In this document: piece by piece, positions 33,063-41,795 of the stretch | Layout of the letters: the number at the start of each line of letters is the position of its first letter | Position numbering within the stretch: position 1 is the stretch's first letter | Origin: Sphaerobacteraceae bacterium | GTDB taxonomy: Bacteria; Chloroflexota; Chloroflexia; Thermomicrobiales; Thermomicrobiaceae | Direction of reading: 5' to 3' | NCBI GenBank assembly: GCA_007695115.1 | Contig: REEK01000108.1 | Location: 1 to 43,873, forward strand | Length of the DNA: 43,873 bases | The notes under the pieces: generated by a model | Seen by the model: the letters and a program-made list of their open reading frames with translations, nothing else | Databases searched by the model: none | What the model was told of the DNA's origin: nothing | Translations under genes and position numbers: made by a program

Positions 33063-34805
33063 CTACCAGCCGATAGCGTAGGCCTCGGCTCTGGCGTCTG
33101 CGCCAGCGGTGCGAGTGCCGGTGTCATGATCGACAACGATGGTGCAGACATTCCCCGTTGATCGGGTCCAGTCCGGCCAGCGTTCGATCTTGTGACCGCG
33201 CTTTTCGAGCTCTTCGATGACTGACGCATCGATCCGTGTCTCGATCTGGCGCAACCCCGGCCAGTAGGTGTGCGGGGCGAACGAATCCGGATGATTGAAG
33301 GTGCCGATGCGTGGCTGTTCGATCGCCTCCTGCGGATCCATCTCGAACTCCACGATATTCAGGAATACCTGAACCATCGATTGCACCTGCATGTCACCAC
33401 CGGGCGTCCCGAACGGCATATACAGTTTGCCGTCCTTGAAGGCCATCGCCGGGTTTGGCGTCAGGCGCGGCCGTTTGCCGGGCTGGAGCGACGACGGATG
33501 GTCCGGATCGATCCGGCTCTGGTTGCCCCGTCCGGATGCAATCAGCCCGAGTCCGGGAATGACTGGAGATCCAGCTACCGGATCGCTCGGGGTGGCCGAG
33601 AACGCATTGCCCTCGGCATCCACGGCACAGACATAGCTGGTGTCAGGATACGGCTCATCGCTCATGCTGCCGATCGGCCCACTGCCACCGCGAACGGCGC
33701 CAACCGCGCTCAGCTGGCCCGGCGCGGGCATCTCGTCGAACGTGGTGTTCGGGTCGATCCGGCGACGCTGTACAGCCGCGTATGCCTCGGAAAGAAGCTC
33801 GTCCAGTGGCACATCGAAGAACTTCGGATCGGCATAGTAGGCTTCGCGATCGGCGAAGACCAGATCGAGTGCCTGGACCAGCGTGGACAGGTAGTCCGCC
33901 GAGTTGTGCCCCATGCTCTTGAGGTCGATACCCTCGAGAATCTTCAGCGTCTGCAGGTTCATCGGCCCCTGAGACCACGGACCAGTTGCATAGACGTCGA
34001 TGCCCTTGTAATTGATTGACGGTGGCGTCTCGATATCAGACGCGAACCCGGCAAGATCCTCTTCGGTGATGAATCCACCCTGCTCGGTGATGAACGCCGC
34101 GATCTCGCGAGCAATATCACCCTTGTAGAACTCATCTCTGGCCGCCTCGACTCCGGCTCGCCGACCGTTGCTGGATGCCCGCTTTTCGGCGTCAACCATG
34201 CGACGGAAGGTTCGGCCGAGATCCTTCTGATAGAAGATCTCGCCAACTTCTGGCACCCGGCCGCCCGGCAGGAACACTTCGGCACTGCTCGGGAAACACT
34301 CGATGTTCGGGCGATGCTTGTTCAGGTTGCGATGGAGCGATGGATACATCTGGAAGCCCTGCTCGCAGAGCTCGATCGCCGGGGTGATGACCGTCTCGAA
34401 CGAGAGAGTGCCGTACCGGGCGAGCGATGTCAGCCAGGCATCAGCCGCCGCTGGCATGACTGATCGACGGGCGCCGTTGGGAATGACGCCGCCTTCTTCG
34501 CGCTGGTAGACCTCCAGGTTGGCGTCTTTGCCCCAGTAGCCAAGTCCACTGATGGAGCGGAGTTCATCCGACTCCTTGTGGTAGACGATGGTTGGCGCAA
34601 CGCCGCCGAAGCTGGTCAGGTCGGGAAGCAAGACGTTGAGACAGATCCCCGCAGCGACACCGGCGTCGATGGCGTTGCCACCGAGATTGAACATCCGGTG
34701 TCCAGCCGCCGTTGCCAGAAAATGACCGCTACACAGAGCGTAATGGCGTGCCTGAACGGGTGGGCGATGTGACGTGCGTGGAACGGGAGCGCTGTAACCC
34801 GGCAT
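33063..34805 (-). CDS. Gamma-glutamyltransferase-like Ntn hydrolase
   Basis: The 580-residue protein is of GGT length. It has GGNAIDAGVAAGICLNVLLPD in the N-terminal part and GPWSQGP at 275-281. The self-cleavage site is DTSYVCAVDAEGN, making Thr389 the nucleophile of the small subunit. The residue after it is Ser rather than the usual Thr. PGGDMQVQ and GTFNHPD are later substrate-site segments. There is no signal peptide, so it is probably cytoplasmic, unlike classical periplasmic GGT; glutathione hydrolysis should not be assumed. The ribosome site aaggagg sets the start, and TACAAT at 34845-34850 (minus) is a possible -10. Confidence 0.87.
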   Translation of the reverse strand: MPGYSAPVPRTSHRPPVQARHYALCSGHFLATAAGHRMFNLGGNAIDAGVAAGICLNVLLPDLTSFGGVAPTIVYHKESDELRSISGLGYWGKDANLEVYQREEGGVIPNGARRSVMPAAADAWLTSLARYGTLSFETVITPAIELCEQGFQMYPSLHRNLNKHRPNIECFPSSAEVFLPGGRVPEVGEIFYQKDLGRTFRRMVDAEKRASSNGRRAGVEAARDEFYKGDIAREIAAFITEQGGFITEEDLAGFASDIETPPSINYKGIDVYATGPWSQGPMNLQTLKILEGIDLKSMGHNSADYLSTLVQALDLVFADREAYYADPKFFDVPLDELLSEAYAAVQRRRIDPNTTFDEMPAPGQLSAVGAVRGGSGPIGSMSDEPYPDTSYVCAVDAEGNAFSATPSDPVAGSPVIPGLGLIASGRGNQSRIDPDHPSSLQPGKRPRLTPNPAMAFKDGKLYMPFGTPGGDMQVQSMVQVFLNIVEFEMDPQEAIEQPRIGTFNHPDSFAPHTYWPGLRQIETRIDASVIEELEKRGHKIERWPDWTRSTGNVCTIVVDHDTGTRTAGADARAEAYAIGW

Positions 34806-34904
34806 GCGTGCCTCCTTCAGAGCTGTAATGCGACATGTTCCGGCATTGTAGACCGAATTGGTCGATCTCGCGAACCGGAACGCTGTCGCACTTTGCGCTG
34901 GGGT

Positions 34905-35294
34905 CTACCTGGAAGCGTGCAAGGCGGTGAGCTGTTCCAGGTTGGCTTCATCATCGTGCTCGGCACCAAGCAGGACCAGGAGCAGCGCTTCCGGTTTCGG
35001 CTCGGTCTCGTCGATCGCCTCTTCCGGGTTCGGAATGTAGCGTTCGTCGCCCCAGGTTTCGGATTCACCCGGCTTGAATGTCTCGCACAGCCAGGTGCGG
35101 GCGGCGATGGCGTTGCTGCCGAGTTTGCGGCGGGCACGCTCTTCGTAGCGATCGATAACTCCGCCTGCGTGGAGCACATACACCGCAACGACTCGACGCC
35201 CCTGGTGACGTCCCCGTCGGATGATCTTTTCCCCGTCGGCCACTTCGAGCTCTTCGGCCGGGACACCCCGGCCAGACTTCAGCAGATATCTCAC
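34905..35294 (-). CDS. Conserved-looking small protein of unknown function
   Basis: The 129-residue product is read from GTG 35294, chosen because gagaaggag lies 5 nt upstream; the frame stays open to 35318. The first 45 residues are basic and beta-prone (MRYLLKSGRGV...KIIRRGRHQGRRVVAVYVLHAGG). The second half is acidic (IPNPEEAIDETEPKPEALLLVLLGAEHDDEANLEQLTAL). A single Trp-Cys segment (RTWLCETF) sits in the middle. No motif of a known family is seen. A competing minus frame at 34817-35266 is a shadow. The gene stands alone upstream of the GGT-like gene. Confidence 0.6.
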   Translation of the reverse strand: MRYLLKSGRGVPAEELEVADGEKIIRRGRHQGRRVVAVYVLHAGGVIDRYEERARRKLGSNAIAARTWLCETFKPGESETWGDERYIPNPEEAIDETEPKPEALLLVLLGAEHDDEANLEQLTALHASR

Positions 35295-35506
35295 AGCGTC
35301 TCCTTCTCGATCTGTCACCTGAACCAGCGCGATTGAACAGTGAGCAGGATTGCAGAGCAGTAGTGACGCGCTGTCGGCTATCAGTGTACTACGCGTATGC
35401 GTCTGACTCGTGATGTTGGATCGCCTTGAGGTGAGCTAATCAGCGAGAAGCGAGCGAGGTGTTATGAGACTGGCTTTTTCTAAAGCTCCAGCTGAGGGAA
35501 CAAAGA

Positions 35507-35540
35507 CTGCCGCAGACATCGGGGATGATGCCTGCGGCAG
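35507..35540 (-). terminator. Intrinsic terminator after the L,D-transpeptidase gene
   Basis: CTGCCGCAG (35507-35515) pairs with CTGCGGCAG (35532-35540). On the minus strand tctttgttccc follows. The 16-nt loop contains a further short ATC/GAT pairing. Confidence 0.65.
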
Positions 35541-35553
35541 CTACGACAGAGGA

Positions 35554-36747
35554 TCAAGTTCCGGGAGTTCGTCCGTGGACATACACTGTCGTGCCGACAG
35601 GCGCCCAATTATAAATCCAGCCTGCGTTTGCAGTCGGCAAATTGACGCAGCCCGCACTCTGCGGCGTGCCAAAGTTCTGATGCCAGTAGGTTCCGTGGAT
35701 CGCATATCCACGATCGTAGTACATGATGTACGGAACGTTGGTCAGACTATAAGAGCCGCGATCCGGTGTCCATCCAGCCATGTTTCCGTAGCGCAGATGC
35801 ATGTAGGTCCGGAAGGTGCCGGTCAGCGTTGGGACGGCTGGTCTTCCGGTTGCGGCAGTTGACGTAAAGACCACGCGATTGTATTCCCACGCTCGCACCC
35901 GCTGGTTGGTCAGGTCAACCTGGATCCACTTGGCCAGATGTGTTGGCGCCCCGGCTGGTGCCTGCACTGCCGGCGGAGCCGGAGCCGGTGGTGGTGGCGC
36001 AGGGGTGTACCACAGATTCGGATGATAATTGTCTACACCACTGATTCGATCAACTGGCGATGTATCCACGCCGGTATCGCGGGCTGCCTGTCGGCCGAGA
36101 TGTCCGAGAAGGATCTCGTAAGGCGTTCCCCGGTGTTCCGGGTGCCACTCGAAACGGGCACGCTCGAAATACTGGACCGTCCGGTCATTTTCCGTGAACT
36201 CTTCAGTTATCGGATATCCGAAGATCCGGAGACCACCGTTCTGTTCCCAGTAAGTCTTGAACCCATGACTGAGCCGGTGACCAGTGGGCTCGAAGAATCG
36301 GGTATTGGTATCGTCCGACGCGGACACGCGCTGAAATGGCTGCTCACCCCGACGATGACTGGTTTGATCGGCTCCCAGCCTGCGCAGCAGAATTCGCCAT
36401 TCAGCGGCATTGTCCGGGTGATGCTCGAAGACTGCGCGCTCGAAGTACTGAACAGTTCGTCCGTCCTCGGTTATCTCCTCAGTGAGCGGATAACCGAAGC
36501 GAAAGATTCCGCCATTGTTGCGCCAGTAATCGAGGAAATCGTTACCCAGGTGGTGACCGGTCTGAGGAAAGTAGACCTTATTCGGTCCTACCTCTGACTG
36601 GAATGCCATCTCCGGAATACTTTCCAGTTCACACGGGCCTTCAGCTGTTGGCTCAGGTGCCACAGGATCAGGCTCACTGGCAAACACCGGTATCGCGGAC
36701 CCGGATAGCAGGACGAGCGTAAGAAAAAGTGCAAAAACGTACTTCAC
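35554..36747 (-). CDS. Secreted L,D-transpeptidase with two LGFP-like repeats
   Basis: GTG 36747 is chosen because agaggag lies about 8 nt upstream and a signal peptide (MKYVFALFLTLVLLSG..., cleavage after VFA) then starts properly; the ATG at 36774 would put the ribosome site inside the gene. Mature protein: two LGFP-like repeats (about 58-125 and 150-220, both with FGYP and TVQYFERA-x-FE), a Pro/Ala hinge (near 250-268) and a YkuD domain (273-393). The catalytic set is His351 (IHGTYW) and Cys367 in SAGCVNLP. It would cross-link peptidoglycan or attach proteins to it, with the repeats acting as a wall-binding part. Length is 397 residues. Confidence 0.85.
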   Translation of the reverse strand: MKYVFALFLTLVLLSGSAIPVFASEPDPVAPEPTAEGPCELESIPEMAFQSEVGPNKVYFPQTGHHLGNDFLDYWRNNGGIFRFGYPLTEEITEDGRTVQYFERAVFEHHPDNAAEWRILLRRLGADQTSHRRGEQPFQRVSASDDTNTRFFEPTGHRLSHGFKTYWEQNGGLRIFGYPITEEFTENDRTVQYFERARFEWHPEHRGTPYEILLGHLGRQAARDTGVDTSPVDRISGVDNYHPNLWYTPAPPPPAPAPPAVQAPAGAPTHLAKWIQVDLTNQRVRAWEYNRVVFTSTAATGRPAVPTLTGTFRTYMHLRYGNMAGWTPDRGSYSLTNVPYIMYYDRGYAIHGTYWHQNFGTPQSAGCVNLPTANAGWIYNWAPVGTTVYVHGRTPGT

Positions 36748-36917
36748 AAGGGACTCTCCTCTCCGTTCACCCATGTCAGTGTCCTCGCTGTCGCGCGCCC
36801 CATAGGGCTAGATTAGGTGAACTGAGGGTTCATCCCTGTAACGATTCTGGCGAGTACGTTACAACCGGATAACATAACCAGTTTCCTGAGAATTGCTATT
36901 GTCGGATGTGCTGGATA

Positions 36918-38081
36918 TCAGCCCGACTTCTGCGTTACCGAGGTGTAGACCTCCAGATGCCGCTCGGCGATGGCATCCCAGGAGAACTGTCGTGAGGCAT
37001 CCACCGCGGCGGCGCTGAGCCGGACCCGGAGTGACGGTTCAAGCCTGAGAAGTTGAATCGCTTCGTGGAGAAAATCGGTCTCGCTCACCGGGACCAGCCA
37101 GATCGACTCGCCCGGCGAAAACGGCGCAAGGGAATCTCCCGCCCGAGGATCGGTAGTAATGACTGGCGTGCCGGATTTTAGCGCCGCCAGCAGCGTGCCA
37201 CTCCGGAGACTCGCTCCACCCCGGAGCGGTAGCGCGATGAGATCAACGGCGGCAAGCGCCTGCGCGGCTTCTTCTGGCGCGATGTATCCGGTGATTGTCG
37301 TTGGTACGGAGGCGTTTCTGAGGCGAGCCGTTATTCGATCGAAATAGCGCTGATTGGAGGTGTCTGTGGTCGGCAGATCGCCGCTGATCACCAGAAGCTC
37401 GATCCCGGTCATATCGGGTCGTTCCAGCGCGTCGAGCAGATCATCGACCCCCTTGTCGGCGGTCAGGAATCCGAAGAATCCGATCACGAAGCCAGCCGGG
37501 TCCAGATCATACCGGGCCAGCACCTCGTCTCGATCGACATCAGTCGCCACCGGAAGATTGCTTCCAATTGGGATTCGCCAGAGCCGATCACGATATCTTG
37601 GATTACGGTGAACCTGATTGTAATCCCGCTCATTGGTCAGAATGATTGCGTCGCTTCCATGCGCCAGCGCACGGTTGGCCCAGCGCCGAAAGATTCCAGC
37701 TTTCGGAAACAGGTAGGGTCGCAAAAGATCGTGATAGGTGGTCACTACCGGTACCGGTCGCTGGCGAAACCCGAGCCGGAGCGGCAGGGTGTTGATCGCC
37801 GAGCGCAGCTGGAACGCGCCGGTCTGATACTGGATGTGAATCAGGTCCGGCTGGGTCTCTTCGATCGTCTGGCGGGCTGTTTCCACGATGCTTGAGTCCC
37901 AGTTGTCAACCGTGCTGACGATGCGTGGATCGTTCGCGCCGTCGAGGGCGGCACTCGAGGTCATGAACAATGACTCCCAGCCATGTGGCTCAAGGGCATC
38001 GGCCAGGATTGAAGTGTAATCGCCAATGCCGCCGTGCATCGGCGGAAACTCACCAGTGATGAACAGTACGCGACCGCTCAC
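36918..38081 (-). CDS. Family 4 glycosyltransferase
   Basis: The 387-residue GT-B enzyme opens with FITGEFPPMHGGIGDYTSILADAL, the acceptor-side loop of GT4. It carries PDLIHIQYQTG and FGFLTADKGVDDLLDALE in the middle. The C-terminal nucleotide-sugar region (ALPLRGGASLRSGTLLAALKSGTPVITT) has a Gly/Ser substitution in the usual E-x7-E area, where acidic residues are replaced. It is the last gene of a three-glycosyltransferase operon and starts at GTG overlapping the previous stop by 4 bp. It probably builds a surface or exopolysaccharide. Confidence 0.85.
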   Translation of the reverse strand: MSGRVLFITGEFPPMHGGIGDYTSILADALEPHGWESLFMTSSAALDGANDPRIVSTVDNWDSSIVETARQTIEETQPDLIHIQYQTGAFQLRSAINTLPLRLGFRQRPVPVVTTYHDLLRPYLFPKAGIFRRWANRALAHGSDAIILTNERDYNQVHRNPRYRDRLWRIPIGSNLPVATDVDRDEVLARYDLDPAGFVIGFFGFLTADKGVDDLLDALERPDMTGIELLVISGDLPTTDTSNQRYFDRITARLRNASVPTTITGYIAPEEAAQALAAVDLIALPLRGGASLRSGTLLAALKSGTPVITTDPRAGDSLAPFSPGESIWLVPVSETDFLHEAIQLLRLEPSLRVRLSAAAVDASRQFSWDAIAERHLEVYTSVTQKSG

Positions 38082-39868
38082 GAATGTCCTCCGGAACCAC
38101 GAAATCGGGCCGTGAAGACCCGGCTATACATACCAACTCGCTGCCATCGAAGACTTCGCTTGTGACCGATCAACCCTTTGGTCATCTCGATGATGATCCG
38201 GACCAGATAGGTCATCAGCAGAAAGACGTGGAGCGACCACGCCGAGACTTTGCCAAAGAGCTGCCGGTAGAGCAGCACCTTGCTCGAATCGAAGTGGATC
38301 TGCCGTTGTGGGACGTTCTGAATACTGCTGGCGCCTTCATGATGAACCACCGCTGCGGTGGGGAGATACACGATACTCCAGCCATACTGTTTGAGTCGGT
38401 AGCACCACTCCACCTCCTCAGAGTACATGAAGTAGCGTTCGTCGAGAAGTCCGGCGCTCTCTATTGCCTCTCTCCTGACCATGAGACAGGCGCCGACCAG
38501 CCAGTCGACCGTCTGTGTCTGATCATCCGGGCGATCTGCCAGATAGTATCGTCGGACGACCTGATTATCCGGCCAGTAATCCTGAATGATCGTGCTCTCC
38601 AGATAGCCGGTCAGTCGGGTCGGAAACCGACGGCGAGATGGCTGGACCGAGCCATCCGGATACATCAGGCGTGGGCCAACGAGCCCCACGCCCGGATTGG
38701 AGTCCAGATAGTCGGCCAGTTGCCCGAACGCATCGCCGAGGATCGTGGTATCCGGGTTCAGCAGGCAGATGTGACGGCCGCTTGCGGCACGCATTCCCTG
38801 ATTGTTGGCCGCGGCGAAGCCCGCGTTATGGCGGTTCTCGATCAGTTTCACGTCGGGGAATCGTCGCTGGATCATGCTGGATGTGCCATCGGTGGAGGCG
38901 TTATCGACCACGATGATCTCGCCGGTGTGGCTGTTCGCTTCCAGCCAGGCCTCGATAGACGAAAGGCAGTTGTTCAGCAAATCGCTAGTGTTGTAGGAGA
39001 CGATCACCACACTCACGTCGATCGTCTCTTCCGGATGCCCGAGCCGGGCAAAGCGGCCCTCTGTCTTGCGGGCTGCCGGCTGAAAGTGATCGCGCCGGCT
39101 CCGGACAGCGCGCCATTTCTGATATTCGTACCAGCCCATGCTGGAGGCGAGCAGAAGGCCCAGCCCTCCATCACGGTAACCATTGAGAGTGACGAACCGT
39201 CGCCAGAATTCTTTGAATGGGCGTCCAATTATGGTTCGGCGACGGCCAACATCGCCATGGACCAGGTGCTGATCGGCTTCCATCAGTGCGTAGCGACGCT
39301 GGATCGCGCGAAACTCGGAGAATGAATCGAAGTTGATGTGAATCATGTGTGATTCCAATTGAGATTGTGAGCCAGAAAGCTGAAGTTGTTCGTGAACCTG
39401 AATTGACGCGTCATAACGGCCGCTCGATGTCCGGAAGAGACGTAGCTGCGAATCGGGCCACCAGCCACCACCGGTCAATACCCGATTGCCGAAGCGGTTT
39501 TCCCGGGGGATGCGGTAGCCGTCGATGTCATCGGGCGGGTTCTGCAGGACCTCGCGGATTTCGTTCAACAGCGGAGTCGGGAGATACTCGTCAGCGTCCA
39601 GAAAGAGGATCCACTCGGTTTCGACCAGGTCGATCGCGGCGTTGCGCTGATTGGCGTAGCCGTTGAAGTGCCGATGATGCACGCTGGCGCCGAATTCATG
39701 GGCGATCTCCACGCTTCGATCTCGACTGCCAGAATCCAGCACGATGATCTGATCGGTCAGTTGTCTGGCACTGGAGAGGCAATCGGCCAGGTGGCGTTCT
39801 TCGTCGAGAGTTAGCACCACAACTGTGAGTGGCAGGGTTGTGCGGGAAGCATCAATCATCGCTGGCAC
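38078..39868 (-). CDS. Two-domain GT2-GT2 glycosyltransferase
   Basis: The 596-residue protein fuses two GT-A enzymes. Domain 1 (about 13-260) is WaaE/KdtX-like: VVVLTLDEERHLADCL, IIVLDSGSRDRS and DADEYL at 91-96. Domain 2 (about 280-560) is rhamnosyltransferase-like: VVIVSYNTSDLL, IIVVDNASTDGTS, NAGFAAANNQG, LLNPDT and YSEEVEWCYRLKQ. A C-terminal hydrophobic, basic stretch (LHVFLLMTYLVRIIIEM) may touch the membrane. GTG 39868 has gaggaaa 9 nt upstream and overlaps the preceding gene by 17 bp. Two successive transfers by one protein is the simplest reading. Confidence 0.87.
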   Translation of the reverse strand: MPAMIDASRTTLPLTVVVLTLDEERHLADCLSSARQLTDQIIVLDSGSRDRSVEIAHEFGASVHHRHFNGYANQRNAAIDLVETEWILFLDADEYLPTPLLNEIREVLQNPPDDIDGYRIPRENRFGNRVLTGGGWWPDSQLRLFRTSSGRYDASIQVHEQLQLSGSQSQLESHMIHINFDSFSEFRAIQRRYALMEADQHLVHGDVGRRRTIIGRPFKEFWRRFVTLNGYRDGGLGLLLASSMGWYEYQKWRAVRSRRDHFQPAARKTEGRFARLGHPEETIDVSVVIVSYNTSDLLNNCLSSIEAWLEANSHTGEIIVVDNASTDGTSSMIQRRFPDVKLIENRHNAGFAAANNQGMRAASGRHICLLNPDTTILGDAFGQLADYLDSNPGVGLVGPRLMYPDGSVQPSRRRFPTRLTGYLESTIIQDYWPDNQVVRRYYLADRPDDQTQTVDWLVGACLMVRREAIESAGLLDERYFMYSEEVEWCYRLKQYGWSIVYLPTAAVVHHEGASSIQNVPQRQIHFDSSKVLLYRQLFGKVSAWSLHVFLLMTYLVRIIIEMTKGLIGHKRSLRWQRVGMYSRVFTARFRGSGGHS

Positions 39869-40793
39869 CTGCGCAGGTTTCCTCGTAGATTCCGGCGATT
39901 GCCTGCAGTTCCTCGATGGTGCGTCCCCCGGACGGCAGTGGCAGGCGAGACCGCTTCAGGGAGATCCCAAGGTCCATCAGGGAGCGCAATCGGCGCCTGA
40001 AGCGTTCGTTTTCGTGCAGCAGGAAATAGCGTGCCCGGCTCCGGTGAAGCTGAGCTTGCATCCGATCCGGCGCCTGCGATGTGCTCTGTCCGCCATGATG
40101 GATGACCGTTGCGGATGGAGCGCAGAGAATCGTCCAGCCAGCATCGCTCATTCGCCGGCACCAGTCGATCTCCTCGCTGTAGACGAAATAGCCGGGGTCG
40201 AACGCTCCAACCGTATCCACGATCTCTCGTCGAACCAGCATACACGCTCCCAGTGGATGATCGATCCTGAACGGTGATCGCCCATCGCCCCGGTCATACC
40301 GGCCGTTGATCTGGCTACCCATCAGCCGCGGATGCAGGGGGTAGAGATCGAGGAATGTCTGCACCAGCCCTGGAAACTGAAATCCTGCCGTCTGGAACGA
40401 ACCGTCTGTATTCAGCAATACCGGAGACACCAGACCGATATGCTCCGATGCGACAAGCGTTCGCCAGAGCCGACCGAGCGATTCTGGCTGGAGCTCCGTA
40501 TCCGGGTTCAGAATGAGGAGCGCGTTTCCCCGGGCGTGCTCGATCCCGAGATTGTTGGCGGCAGCAAAGCCGAGATTCTCCGATTGCGCGAGCACGACGA
40601 CATCGGAATCCGCCGCCCGCACTGCCTCGGCCGATCCATCCGTCGAGGCGTTATCGACCACGATAATCTCCAGGTCGAGCTCGCTACGACGCTGCTCGGC
40701 ACGTACCGAAACCAGGCATTGCAGAAGCAACTCGCGGGTGTTCCACGAGACAATGACCACGGACAGATCAGGATCGCGTACTGGTGACGACAC
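39852..40793 (-). CDS. Family 2 glycosyltransferase
   Basis: The protein has about 313 residues and the GT-A signature set: SVVIVSWNTRELL, IIVVDNASTDGSAE, NLGFAAANNLG, LILNPDTEL and FVYSEEIDWCRRMSDAGW. It is closely similar in plan to domain 2 of the following gene, suggesting duplication. The start is uncertain: GTG 40793 puts the domain at residue 10, whereas the frame is open to a TTG at 40877; neither has a strong ribosome site. It is the first gene of the three-gene glycosyltransferase operon, divergent from the NERD-like gene. Confidence 0.82.
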   Translation of the reverse strand: MSSPVRDPDLSVVIVSWNTRELLLQCLVSVRAEQRRSELDLEIIVVDNASTDGSAEAVRAADSDVVVLAQSENLGFAAANNLGIEHARGNALLILNPDTELQPESLGRLWRTLVASEHIGLVSPVLLNTDGSFQTAGFQFPGLVQTFLDLYPLHPRLMGSQINGRYDRGDGRSPFRIDHPLGACMLVRREIVDTVGAFDPGYFVYSEEIDWCRRMSDAGWTILCAPSATVIHHGGQSTSQAPDRMQAQLHRSRARYFLLHENERFRRRLRSLMDLGISLKRSRLPLPSGGRTIEELQAIAGIYEETCAGASDD

Positions 40794-40940
40794 CTCGTTG
40801 CCAATCTTCCCGGGCGGAGATGCCCTGGACCCGGCCCCCACCTGATTCTGCAACGCCAGCCCCGGCAATTGCCACAATTGGCCGTCGGGGGAATTCCGTT
40901 CTGCGTACTGATTATGGCATGCTAGGGTGCGTCAACTAAT

Positions 40941-41783
40941 GTGTCGTTGCCTGAGCGTTCCTCTGCGCGACACCCCGAGTTTTCGATCAGAACCGACCAG
41001 ATCACCAGATACCGCAAGATTGGCAGGGTCATGCGCGTCGTTCGGAATGTTGGATACCTCAATCGAAGGAAGCGGATTTCCCGCTGGACGGTGTTTTTCG
41101 GCGTTCTTGGTCTCGCTCTCGCCATGCTTATGGTGACGAGACCGGAGCTGATTATTCCTGCCTACGGTGTGCTGATTGTTGGGTTCCTGGTCTTCAACGC
41201 TGGTATGCAGCAGATCACCAAGTGGAACCGCAGCCCCCGGGCGGATGAAGTGCTCGATCAATTGCTTCGCCGCTTGAATGATCGTTACGCAATGATCCAT
41301 TTCCCCGAGATGGGTGGCTGGCGACCTGAGCACGTGTTGATCTCACCTGCAGGGATGATCGTGATTACCCCGCGTGCGGTGCCGGGCAAGATCGAAGTCG
41401 AGGGCGAAAAATGGACCCGGAAGGGCAACTTCTTCGTTCGCTTCTTTGGCCTGGGTGGCCCACAACTCGGAAACCCGACGATCGAAAACGTTCGACAGCG
41501 GGAATCACTCTATGAATACCTGACGTTGAATGATCTGCCCGGCAAGGATCACATCGACGGCGTCATCGTCTTCCTCAACCCGCGATCGGAGATCGAAGTT
41601 ATCGAATCCGATATCAGCGTGGCGATGGCTGATGAGTTGCTCTCCACCATCCGTGATTTCGGTGCCGAGACCAACCTGGCCAACGACGAGCGCAAGGAGA
41701 TCGTTAGCGCACTGGCGCAGGGCGAGAACGTCGAAGGCCCAGTCTCGCTGCCGTCACGCGATCCCAACGCCCGCGCAGCCTGA
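40941..41783 (+). CDS. NERD-like membrane-anchored protein
   Basis: The 280-residue protein has two membrane segments (about 49-66 and 69-87) and a cytoplasmic domain (95-225). That domain's pattern resembles the NERD (nuclease-related) domain: ADEVLDQLLRRLNDRYAMIHF, EHVLISPAGMIVITP, GKIEVEGEKWTRKG and GNPTIENVRQRESLYEYL. The catalytic E-x-K of active NERD proteins appears replaced (VITPRA), so nuclease activity is doubtful. The start is GTG 40941; ATG 41031 is possible but would shorten the N-terminus. It lies 12 bp upstream of holB and is probably cotranscribed. Confidence 0.6.
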   Translation: MSLPERSSARHPEFSIRTDQITRYRKIGRVMRVVRNVGYLNRRKRISRWTVFFGVLGLALAMLMVTRPELIIPAYGVLIVGFLVFNAGMQQITKWNRSPRADEVLDQLLRRLNDRYAMIHFPEMGGWRPEHVLISPAGMIVITPRAVPGKIEVEGEKWTRKGNFFVRFFGLGGPQLGNPTIENVRQRESLYEYLTLNDLPGKDHIDGVIVFLNPRSEIEVIESDISVAMADELLSTIRDFGAETNLANDERKEIVSALAQGENVEGPVSLPSRDPNARAA

Positions 41784-41795
41784 CGCAACCGGGAG

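Noticed and set aside
34817-35266. 149-residue minus-strand frame
   Set aside because: It runs in another frame over the 34905-35294 gene, which has a strong ribosome site and a more natural composition.
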